Shown piece by piece: positions 1-5,288 of a stretch of DNA of 5,288 nucleotides. Under the pieces are notes generated by a model. That model was not told the origin of the DNA. It saw only the letters and a list, made by a program, of their open reading frames with translations, and did not search any database. The stretch covers positions 1 to 5,288 of the forward strand of contig JBCBST010000178.1 in the NCBI GenBank assembly GCA_039819115.1, read 5' to 3'. Numbering within the stretch: position 1 is the stretch's first letter; each line of letters begins with the position of its first letter. This stretch comes from JBCBST01 sp039819115 (GTDB taxonomy: Bacteria; Bacteroidota; Rhodothermia; Balneolales; Balneolaceae). The translations under genes were made by a program, and so were the position numbers.

Positions 1-1
1 A

Positions 2-916
2 GGTCCCCTCTCGATTCTCATCGTGGGAAGTATATCACCGGATTTACTGGCAGGAACCGGAGCAGAATCCGTATGGCGCGGTATGTCTACTATTGCCGGA
101 AGCTGGATTGGTGGAGGAGCCAATCAAACAGCGATGTATGAAATCTTTCAACCCAGCGACGCCTTATTCAGCGCCATGATTACGGTAGATATCATCGTAG
201 CCAATATATGGATGGCTTTTTTACTCTATGGTGCGGGAATGTCGAAAAAGGTGGATGCCTGGTTCAATGCCGACTCATCCGCTATTGATGCCCTTCGGGA
301 TAAAATTGAAGCTTACCGGTCTAATCTGGCTCGTATTCCTTCCTATCTCGATCTGGTAAAAATAATGGCCGTTGCGTTTATTCTTACCGCAATCGGTCAT
401 CTTGTGGGCGATACGGTAGGCCCCTGGGTGGAAGAATCCGCTCCAAAGCTAAAAGAATTCAGCCTGAACTCCTCCTTTTTCTGGATCATTGTAGTGGCTA
501 CCACGGGCGGGTTACTCGCATCATTTACCAAACTCAGAAACCTGGAAGGAGCCGGTGCTTCTAAAATCGGCAGTCTCTTTTTATACATACTGGTTGCCAC
601 AATAGGTATGAAAATGGATTTAGGGGCTTTTGTGGATGTGCCCGGTTTCTTCATCATCGGGTTTGTCTGGATTATCCTTCACGTGGTTATCCTGCTTGGC
701 GTGGGCAAGCTGATTAAAGCCCCCTTCTTTTTCGTGGCCGTTGGAAGTCAGGCGAATGTGGGTGGTGCAGCCTCGGCTCCGATTGTAGCCTCCGCCTTCC
801 ACCCGGCTCTTGCACCCGTAGGAGTACTTCTTGCCGTATTAGGGTATGCGGTTGGAACGTACGGTGCATTGGTCTGCGGCTATCTTATGGAATGGGCTTC
901 GGGTCTCATGCTTTAG
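2..916 (+). CDS. DUF819 (YjcL-like) family integral membrane protein, 5' truncated
   Basis: Partial gene. An in-frame GTG exists at 23, but the frame is open back to base 2 and those codons (GPLSILI) continue family-like sequence, so the true start lies upstream. The 304 visible residues compare with roughly 400 in the family, so about 100 are missing. Numbered from the GTG codon, hydrophobic segments lie near 45-70, 110-130, 150-168, 183-197, 206-230 and 262-292. Two Gly/Asn-rich motifs, GSWIGGGANQTAM (26-38) and GSQANVGGAASAP (241-253), sit in opposite halves. They resemble the paired broken-helix motifs of inverted-repeat transporters of the cation-antiporter/anion-transporter type, to which I believe DUF819 is distantly related. 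A soluble charged loop lies at about 74-108. The protein should sit in the inner membrane. Its substrate is unknown, and transport is inferred from the fold, not shown. It ends at TAG, 133 bases before the next gene, so it is probably a separate transcription unit. Confidence 0.85.
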   Translation, partial: GPLSILIVGSISPDLLAGTGAESVWRGMSTIAGSWIGGGANQTAMYEIFQPSDALFSAMITVDIIVANIWMAFLLYGAGMSKKVDAWFNADSSAIDALRDKIEAYRSNLARIPSYLDLVKIMAVAFILTAIGHLVGDTVGPWVEESAPKLKEFSLNSSFFWIIVVATTGGLLASFTKLRNLEGAGASKIGSLFLYILVATIGMKMDLGAFVDVPGFFIIGFVWIILHVVILLGVGKLIKAPFFFVAVGSQANVGGAASAPIVASAFHPALAPVGVLLAVLGYAVGTYGALVCGYLMEWASGLML

Positions 917-943
917 ATGTGAGGCAAGCTGAAAACATGCAGG

Positions 944-965
944 TACTCCATACATAATCGGAGTA
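944..965 (+). terminator. Weak inverted repeat after the DUF819 gene
   Basis: TACTCC (944-949) and GGAGTA (960-965) form a perfect 6-bp stem around a 10-base loop, 28 bases after the stop codon. It is followed by AAAACATTAA and not by a T-run, so it does not look like a complete intrinsic terminator. It may be a 3'-end mRNA structure or chance. Confidence 0.2.
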
Positions 966-972
966 AAACATT

Positions 973-1014
973 AACCGGTTTCTCAGCAACAGGAAATGGT
1001 TCTGCTTATCTTTT
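973..1014 (+). terminator. Possible hairpin terminator between the DUF819 gene and the next operon
   Basis: AACC (973-976) pairs with GGTT (998-1001), and TTTCT (979-983) pairs with AGGAA (991-995) with one G-U pair. Between these two blocks are one G-U pair and one mismatch. The loop is the seven bases CAGCAAC. The 3' side runs into CTGCTTATCTTTT, which is moderately T-rich. This could end transcription of the upstream gene. The stem is imperfect and the T-tract interrupted, so the call is tentative. Confidence 0.3.
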
Positions 1015-1021
1015 AGGTTTG
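1014..1021 (+). promoter_or_regulatory. Candidate Bacteroidota-type -7 element
   Basis: TAGGTTTG matches the TAnnTTTG consensus recognised by the primary sigma factor of Bacteroidota. It lies 28 bases before the TTG start of the following gene, giving a plausible short leader. I find no matching TTTG or TTG -33 element 19-21 bases upstream, so half the expected promoter is missing. The call assumes the host uses Bacteroidota-like promoters. Confidence 0.25.
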
Positions 1022-1049
1022 ATAACAGTTCACCTCCAATCCAACTGCA

Positions 1050-2192
1050 TTGATTAGAGCTCTTAAGTTTATTGGTATTTTTCTTGCGGTAGCTGCAGGT
1101 ATTTACGCCGTAGCCATCATCCCTAATTTTTCGGCTTTCAAAACCCTGTTCACCAACACGGAAGGCATGCGGGAAGGCTCCGAATGGATAGAAAAAACCT
1201 TTTCGCTGCAGGGACTAACCGAATACATTGGTGCCAATAAGGAACGGGTATCGGTTGTTTCCTACGAAGTAAATCAGCCGGATTCAGGCATCTACTTCCA
1301 GGAGGATGTACCCCGTGCTATGGGTACCATACAGAATTTTTTCTTACTGGCTGAGTATGAACGACAGGTAGAGGAAGGCATCATTTCTCCCGGCACTCCG
1401 GTAGATATGGAAGAAGTCAATCGATTTGGGCTGCCTCAGATCAGCGAAAGCATTCATAAAGAAGCCTTAAACGCTTTATCAGAGCGCACGGATGCCGCTC
1501 CCACCATCGATGAACTGGTTTCTGTTATGGTACAGTTTAACGATTTATCGATCTCCAACTGGCTGTGGTATACCCTCACCCCTTCGCGTATAGATTCGCT
1601 CATGCTCAATCTGGAGCTTAGCCAAACCGATTCCCTGGCTCCTTTTTCCGGCATCTACCTGAGCCTGCGTGAATCCAATGAACCTACACGTACACTCCAA
1701 CGCCAGCTGGCACAACGCTTTGCAGAAGACCCGGGTTATCGAGAACAAATGACGAACATCTTTAAAGAAGACCGGATTGGGTTTTCCTTTACCGAAGAAC
1801 GGGATGCGTTGGAGTTTTTCCCAAAAACGACCGCTGCCGAGATGGCACGTGTGATGGCCGCGCTATGGAACAATGCGTTAATCAGTCCGGCTGTTGATGA
1901 ACGCATCAAACAAAAGATGGGGTGGGCACTAGGCACAAAAACCATGAACAAGCATTTTGATGGTTATGGTGCTATGTATGATAACCGGATGGGATTACTG
2001 GGAGGTATCGATTTTGGGGTATCCACCTATGACAAAAAACCAAGGGTTCAGGCTATCTTTTTTGATCGGTTACCCGTTGCATTTTGGTTACATATGTCGG
2101 CCGGTCATATGCACGAAGATTATCAACAACGCCTGATTTGGGATCCGGCTCTGCTGGATGCCACCCTTACACAAATTGCTAATAATGACTAA
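1050..2192 (+). CDS. Membrane-anchored class A beta-lactamase-like (serine hydrolase family) protein, probably catalytically inactive
   Basis: This 380-residue protein has an N-terminal membrane helix (about 4-26), then a periplasmic domain. The TTG start is chosen because the frame closes at 1023-1025, no other start codon follows that stop, and the first ATG (residue 40) would remove the anchor. Class A beta-lactamase features by eye: GTIQNFFLLAEYERQVEEG (92-110) lines up with the SxxK helix; the segment 152-176, ending FNDLSISNWLWYTL, lines up with the SDN region; and FPKTTAAEMARVMAALW (257-273) matches the family's TTPxDMARLL helix. The expected catalytic residues are absent: SxxK reads GTIQ, SDN reads NDL, and no clear K(T/S)G precedes the last strands (near MGLLGGIDFG, 314-323). 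It is therefore probably a pseudoenzyme that binds or scaffolds something. No clear ribosome binding site is visible. The gene overlaps the next one by 8 bases. The fold is fairly secure; loss of activity rests on manual alignment. Confidence 0.75.
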   Translation: MIRALKFIGIFLAVAAGIYAVAIIPNFSAFKTLFTNTEGMREGSEWIEKTFSLQGLTEYIGANKERVSVVSYEVNQPDSGIYFQEDVPRAMGTIQNFFLLAEYERQVEEGIISPGTPVDMEEVNRFGLPQISESIHKEALNALSERTDAAPTIDELVSVMVQFNDLSISNWLWYTLTPSRIDSLMLNLELSQTDSLAPFSGIYLSLRESNEPTRTLQRQLAQRFAEDPGYREQMTNIFKEDRIGFSFTEERDALEFFPKTTAAEMARVMAALWNNALISPAVDERIKQKMGWALGTKTMNKHFDGYGAMYDNRMGLLGGIDFGVSTYDKKPRVQAIFFDRLPVAFWLHMSAGHMHEDYQQRLIWDPALLDATLTQIANND

Positions 2193-2670
2193 GTATCGTT
2201 TTCTTTCCCTGGTATGGATTTTACCCAGCTATATGCTGTTTCTGGTATTTCAACAGCTTACCGTGCACTTTGGAGCACAACGAACGTTTAATGATGGTAA
2301 AAGCTACCTGGGTGAAGTCATCGATTTTGATATAAAGCAAATTGCCGCCCAGAGTAATGGCTATGTGGTCATCCGGTTTAAGCCGGATAACGAACCTGAA
2401 ATCGAGCGGAAGCTCTCACTCTCCATTCAAATGGCGCAGTACCTGCTCGATTCGCCCAATGTCCCGGTTCGGTATTTGAAAGGTGCCCCGCAGGAAATCG
2501 TGCTTGTTCCCACCTACCAGATTCAAAAGAGCACCTCGTTGTTTAATTCCAGCGTGGCCGGAATCGGGCTTATAGCCACGTTCCTGTTTGCCTTTTTTAC
2601 CCAGCGATTTGCCAATAAACGATTGACCCTGGGTGAGGAAAAGCTGGTCATCGAACGGGTGGATGTATAA
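2185..2670 (+). CDS. Small two-helix membrane protein, DUF3592-like
   Basis: This is a 161-residue protein with a membrane helix at about 7-26, an extracytoplasmic domain (30-118) rich in predicted beta-strands, a second membrane helix at about 121-139, and a basic cytoplasmic tail (RFANKR, 141-146). Basic residues flank both ends, so both termini should face the cytoplasm. The middle domain has the rhythm of DUF3592: YLGEVIDF (41-48), then YVVIRF (60-65), then VPVRYLKG (93-100), matching that family's G-x-V-x-x, V-x-F and V-x-V-x-Y-x-P strands. Function is unknown in that family. I chose the ATG at 2185 because it overlaps the preceding stop (ATGACTAA), implying translational coupling, and puts the basic residues directly before the helix. 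An in-frame ATG at 2158 would add nine residues. The 3' neighbour starts 2 bases after the stop. The membership is a resemblance, not a verified match. Confidence 0.75.
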   Translation: MTKYRFLSLVWILPSYMLFLVFQQLTVHFGAQRTFNDGKSYLGEVIDFDIKQIAAQSNGYVVIRFKPDNEPEIERKLSLSIQMAQYLLDSPNVPVRYLKGAPQEIVLVPTYQIQKSTSLFNSSVAGIGLIATFLFAFFTQRFANKRLTLGEEKLVIERVDV

Positions 2671-2672
2671 CT

Positions 2673-3383
2673 ATGCCCGGAACCCTGTACCTGATTCCAA
2701 CCCCGCTCGGTAAGAGCAAAGAAAATGAAGTGTTGCCCGATTTTGTGGTTCAGCGTATCCGCAAACTGGATGTACTGGTGGTGGAAAACATTCATACCAC
2801 TTCCCGGTTCCTGGAATGGATCGGCGAAACCGTGCCTACCTACAACATCGAGTTTTACCACCTGAACAAGCGTACTCCGGAGCAGGAGATTTATTCTTTT
2901 CTCAAGCCCCTGAAACAAAACAAAGATGTGGGATTACTCTCGGAGGCGGGTGCACCCGGTGTAGCTGATCCCGGAGCTAAACTCGTGAAAATGGCGCACC
3001 AGCGTAGTATCAAAGTGGTGCCTCTTGTTGGGCCTTCTTCCATTTTATTGGCGCTGATGGCATCCGGCTTTAACGGGCAGCAGTTTTCCTTTCATGGGTA
3101 CCTGCCTATTGACGAGAAAAACCGGAAACAGCACATCATCCAGTTAGAAGGAGAGTCGAGACGGCACGATCGCACCCAGCTGTTCATGGAAGCCCCACAC
3201 CGGAACCTGGAACTGGTACAATCTATTCTGAAGTATACCCAGAACGACACCAAGCTCCTCATCGCCACTGACCTCACCTTATCCACCGAATACATTCGTT
3301 CTCAATCGGTAGCCGACTGGAAAAAAGGAGACCTCCCCGATATCCAGAAGCGCCCTACGATATTTGGGTTGTATGCTAAATAG
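2673..3383 (+). CDS. RsmI-like SAM-dependent methyltransferase (tetrapyrrole methylase fold)
   Basis: This 236-residue protein belongs to the tetrapyrrole (corrin/porphyrin) methylase superfamily and is closest to RsmI, which 2'-O-methylates C1402 of 16S rRNA using S-adenosylmethionine. Visible motifs in order: LYLIPTPLG (5-13, equivalent to the RsmI VATPIGN strand-loop), VVENIHTTSRFL (36-47, at the RsmI AEDTR position), LLSEAGAPGVADPG (88-101, matching LVSDAGTPxISDPG), VVPLVGPSSILLALMASG (115-132, matching the PGPxAxxxALxASG segment), FSFHGYLP (138-145) and LFMEAPHRN (170-178, matching YExPHR). It is about 50 residues shorter than E. coli RsmI and the AEDTR motif is altered. It therefore looks like the short Bacteroidota-type paralogue, whose substrate is not certain to be C1402, and I assign no gene symbol. 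It is cytoplasmic and the last gene of the three-gene unit. The ATG lies 2 bases after the upstream stop, and an intrinsic terminator follows directly. Confidence 0.88.
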   Translation: MPGTLYLIPTPLGKSKENEVLPDFVVQRIRKLDVLVVENIHTTSRFLEWIGETVPTYNIEFYHLNKRTPEQEIYSFLKPLKQNKDVGLLSEAGAPGVADPGAKLVKMAHQRSIKVVPLVGPSSILLALMASGFNGQQFSFHGYLPIDEKNRKQHIIQLEGESRRHDRTQLFMEAPHRNLELVQSILKYTQNDTKLLIATDLTLSTEYIRSQSVADWKKGDLPDIQKRPTIFGLYAK

Positions 3384-3405
3384 AAGCCCTCGGTTGGAGG
3401 GTTTT
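3384..3405 (+). terminator. Intrinsic terminator between convergent genes, possibly bidirectional
   Basis: CCCTC (3387-3391) pairs with GAGGG (3397-3401) around a five-base GGTTG loop. The stem can be extended by AAG/TTT pairing with one G-U pair. A TTTT run follows on the plus strand directly after the methyltransferase stop. On the minus strand the same stem is followed by CTTCTATTT, and it lies 29 bases beyond the stop of the minus-strand gene, so it may also terminate that transcript. Confidence 0.8.
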
Positions 3406-3433
3406 ATATACCGTTCATAAGAGGCGTAAGGCG

Positions 3434-5288
3434 CTATTTAATCAGCGTTACTTTTCGGGTAAAAACATGACCAGCAAGTACTGCACGTACGATGTAAATC
3501 CCACTGGATAGCCGGTCTGCATGGAACACAATCTGGTGCCCTCCAGCATTAAAGCGCTTATCCGCAAGGGTTGCCACTTTACGACCGGTTATATCAAATG
3601 CTTCAATCTTTACATGTCCGTCCTTGGGAATTGCAAAGGGAACGATCGCCCGGGGATTAAACGGATTGGGATAGGCGGGCTGCAGAGCAAACTCACTAGG
3701 GATCTGATCGGCTTCTGTTTCATCATCCGCTTCATAAATCGCCGATTTGGCATGGGTACGGGCCTGACCCAGTCGTTCGTTAAGATCCTCTCTGAGAACG
3801 GTGAAATCCTCCGGATGGGAAAGATGGCGTGATAATTGTGCCTGCTCTAATTGCTCTAAGGCCGCTAGCGCCTGGACGTAATCTCCCAGGCCAATAAAAG
3901 CAGACAACCGGAAAGCCTCCAACTCGAAATTGGTAAGCAGGTGGGCATACGTTTCACTTTGGGCCAGTGCCTTTTGGTAGTTACCCTGCCTTAGCAGGGT
4001 ATTCAAGTACAACCGAAGGGCTGTTGTACCGGTGTGGTCATCTATGGTCCCCGACGGGCCTTGCAGGGCATAGGTTTTGGTAAAAAAAAACAGTTCTTTT
4101 TCCAGTTGTTGAATGGCCTGTGTATGCCCGTCAAAAGAATACCGGTCAACCAGGTCATACGCCTGAACCAGGTATGAGGCTGCTTTTGGGCTGGAAATAC
4201 CTGTCCTGGCCCGCCTATAAAGCTCTTTTAATTCACTTTGGATCTCATCACCATCTCTAAACCATTGACCGGGCTGAATGACCCTGGGCTCATGGGGATC
4301 ATCCGGAGTAGGTCCCGGACAAAAATCATTAGGTGGACAAGGGTTGGGGTTAGGTTCGGGGTCAGGGTCAGTCCCTCCGTGAGTACATTCCGGGGGCAGA
4401 GGGGCTCCGTCGGTGGGGCAATCCGGGGTAAAACCGGGAGAAGTGGGGTCATCCGACTGGTGGCCCCGCCGGTTTACAGGGCCATGAAATTTAGAGTAGG
4501 CCGGGGCACCGCCGTACCCCCAATATTGCCCAAAGGCCAGCACGGTGATGCCAGAAGCATTGTAAATGTACCGGCTGTTGGACCCATAGAAGGCATTACC
4601 GGCATGGTACTGTTGGGGATGATACCGGCCATTGTTATAAATTTGCACCGCGTGACCATTGGAACTATAACGGGAGCGGGAGTTATAAAACCTGCCGTGA
4701 CCCGATACCTTGACCCCGATAGAATTATTGAAAAACGAAGACGGGGTAAAGCCGGAATTCCACCCATTGAAAAAATCTTCGACATACACATCCCCGTACG
4801 TCCAAATACCTCGGTTATTGTTTGTGAAGGTTACTCCTTGCAAGGTAATCGCTACCCCAGGCGCTACATATACCCCGGTCCCATTGTTTTCGAACGTGGT
4901 TTTATCGATCACATTGTTGTTGGAACTACTCATATACAGCCCGTAATACCCACCCTCAATGGTTGTATTTTTTATTTGGTTACCACCGATATATAAGCGT
5001 ATCCCGTCATGTTGATCTGAAGCATTTAGTCGTTTGAACGTTGTCCCGTTGGTAATCAGCTTTCCCCCTTCGCGAACTTCTATGCGGGCATCTTTGCATA
5101 ATTTTACTTCGGCGTTGTTTAAATGCATGGTACCCGCAAACGTAACCGTAACATTATCGGCTATGTAGATGTGACTGCCTGGGGGATAGGTATGGGTCCC
5201 GACAGATCGGGTAGTAGTATAAAAATAACCGGGTTGAGAAATATTAACTGTGTAATCCGAATCAGCTTTCCAAAGACCATTTTGATTA
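3434..5288 (-). CDS. Secreted beta-helix protein with helical-repeat region and type IX secretion C-terminal sorting domain, 5' truncated
   Basis: The frame is open past the window edge, giving about 617 residues. An internal ATG at 5128 is not the likely start, since the 53 codons upstream continue beta-rich sequence (VNISQPGYFY, HIYIADNVTVTFAG). Counting from that Met, residues 1-215 look like a right-handed parallel beta-helix: repeated short coils such as IKNTTIEGGYYGLYMSSSNN and ITLQGVTFTNNNRGIW, closing with the QYWG...PVN cap common in these proteins. Residues 223-287 are a Pro/Asp/Asn-rich linker with four cysteines (237, 248, 264, 270). Residues 290-462 are alpha-helical and repeat-like (for example NTLLRQGNYQKALAQSETYA, FIGLGDYVQALAALEQLEQA), resembling tetratricopeptide repeats. 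Residues 478-564 are the sorting domain, with LQPAYPNPFNP, FDITGRKVATL and SSGIYIVRAV. A signal peptide is expected outside the window. The protein is probably exported through the outer membrane and surface-attached or released. The ligand or substrate is unknown; no catalytic motif is evident. Confidence 0.85.
   Translation of the reverse strand, partial: NQNGLWKADSDYTVNISQPGYFYTTTRSVGTHTYPPGSHIYIADNVTVTFAGTMHLNNAEVKLCKDARIEVREGGKLITNGTTFKRLNASDQHDGIRLYIGGNQIKNTTIEGGYYGLYMSSSNNNVIDKTTFENNGTGVYVAPGVAITLQGVTFTNNNRGIWTYGDVYVEDFFNGWNSGFTPSSFFNNSIGVKVSGHGRFYNSRSRYSSNGHAVQIYNNGRYHPQQYHAGNAFYGSNSRYIYNASGITVLAFGQYWGYGGAPAYSKFHGPVNRRGHQSDDPTSPGFTPDCPTDGAPLPPECTHGGTDPDPEPNPNPCPPNDFCPGPTPDDPHEPRVIQPGQWFRDGDEIQSELKELYRRARTGISSPKAASYLVQAYDLVDRYSFDGHTQAIQQLEKELFFFTKTYALQGPSGTIDDHTGTTALRLYLNTLLRQGNYQKALAQSETYAHLLTNFELEAFRLSAFIGLGDYVQALAALEQLEQAQLSRHLSHPEDFTVLREDLNERLGQARTHAKSAIYEADDETEADQIPSEFALQPAYPNPFNPRAIVPFAIPKDGHVKIEAFDITGRKVATLADKRFNAGGHQIVFHADRLSSGIYIVRAVLAGHVFTRKVTLIK
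3437..3697 (-). other. Region encoding the type IX secretion C-terminal sorting domain
   Basis: The last 87 residues of the minus-strand protein have the beta-sandwich tail pattern recognised by the type IX (Por) secretion apparatus. It has an entry motif YPNPFNP, a VKIEAFDITGRKVATL hairpin, a GGHQIVFHADRLSSGIYIVR segment and a closing VFTRKVTLIK strand. In known systems this tail directs outer-membrane translocation and is then cleaved. The type IX machinery itself is not in the window. Confidence 0.85.
4082..4090 (-). repeat. Nine-base homopolymer inside the coding region
   Basis: Nine consecutive A on the plus strand read as TTT TTT TTT in the minus-strand gene, giving Phe347-349 in the helical region (numbered from the Met at 5128). 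A one-base slip here would remove the sorting domain. The frame is intact in this copy. Confidence 0.9.
4340..4369 (-). repeat. X-Pro dipeptide repeat in the linker
   Basis: Five consecutive (Asp/Glu/Asn)-Pro dipeptides (DPDPEPNPNP) are encoded here, in the middle of a four-cysteine linker. Such acidic Pro-rich spacers are usually extended and separate domains of surface proteins. The DNA is a degenerate six-base repeat on both strands. Confidence 0.7.
4341..4448 (+). other. G-run cluster with quadruplex-forming potential on the template strand
   Basis: The plus strand (template of the minus-strand gene) has G-runs of three or more at 4341, 4345, 4358, 4365, 4392, 4401, 4415, 4425, 4436 and 4445. 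The last four (4415-4448) are separated by loops of 6, 7 and 6 bases and satisfy the common G3+N1-7 rule. The first four (4341-4367) have loops of 2, 8 and 3 and just miss it. The runs arise largely from Pro codons of the linker. Any role is inference. Confidence 0.45.

Noticed and set aside
973..980. Palindrome AACCGGTT as an operator
   Set aside because: An 8-base palindrome is expected by chance, no second copy is nearby, and it is better explained as part of the larger imperfect hairpin.
996..1016. Six-codon ORF (ATG GTT CTG CTT ATC TTT TAG) after AGGAA
   Set aside because: It is too short to judge, lies mostly in a possible hairpin, and has no leader-peptide features such as runs of one amino acid.
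2158..2184. Alternative upstream ATG for the small membrane protein
   Set aside because: It would add nine residues overlapping the preceding gene by 35 bases. The ATG at 2185 gives the usual overlapping stop/start and a better membrane-helix N-terminus.
2523..2918. 131-codon open frame on the minus strand spanning the junction of two plus-strand genes
   Set aside because: Both plus-strand genes are well supported across it, and the translation has no coherent domain or membrane pattern.
3521..3832. 103-codon open frame on the plus strand
   Set aside because: It is antisense to the sorting domain and the adjoining helical region, which are strongly recognisable; it is a shadow.
4238..4996. 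252-codon open frame on the plus strand
   Set aside because: It lies wholly antisense to the beta-helix protein, whose frame has clear domain content. Its translation shows no recognisable family and looks like composition-driven openness.
1..5288. tRNA, rRNA, CRISPR array, insertion sequence or attachment site
   Set aside because: Reading both strands showed no cloverleaf, no regularly spaced repeats, no transposase-like protein and no flanking terminal repeats.

Overview
The window reads as chromosomal DNA from a member of the Fibrobacteres-Chlorobi-Bacteroidetes group, most likely Balneolota/Rhodothermota or a close relative. Three things point there. The minus-strand protein ends in a type IX secretion sorting domain with the YPNPFNP signature that is common in those phyla. 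The RsmI-like methylase is a short variant resembling forms I associate with Bacteroidota. The genes lack clear Shine-Dalgarno sequences. This placement is inference from protein style; there is no rRNA or marker gene.

Layout: (1) Positions 2-916, plus strand, hold the C-terminal three quarters of a DUF819/YjcL-type multi-pass membrane protein whose start lies outside the window. (2) A 133-base gap (917-1049) carries two weak hairpins and a possible Bacteroidota-type -7 element. (3) Positions 1050-3383, plus strand, form a tight three-gene unit: a membrane-anchored class A beta-lactamase-like protein that appears to have lost its catalytic motifs, a small two-helix membrane protein resembling DUF3592, and an RsmI-like SAM-dependent methyltransferase. 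Neighbouring genes overlap by 8 bases or are 2 bases apart. The unit ends in a good intrinsic terminator at 3384-3405. (4) Positions 3434-5288, minus strand, converge on that terminator. They hold the C-terminal part of a large secreted protein: a right-handed beta-helix, a Cys/Pro-rich linker, an alpha-helical repeat-like region and a type IX sorting domain. Its reading frame stays open to the window edge.

Functionally, the two membrane proteins and the cytoplasmic methylase are probably co-transcribed, but nothing in the sequence shows that they act together. The beta-helix protein is an independent, outward-facing product. There is no mobile element, CRISPR array, tRNA or rRNA. I see no convincing new multi-gene system. 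The most unusual item is the apparent beta-lactamase-fold pseudoenzyme at the head of the operon, followed by the beta-helix/helical-repeat/sorting-domain architecture.
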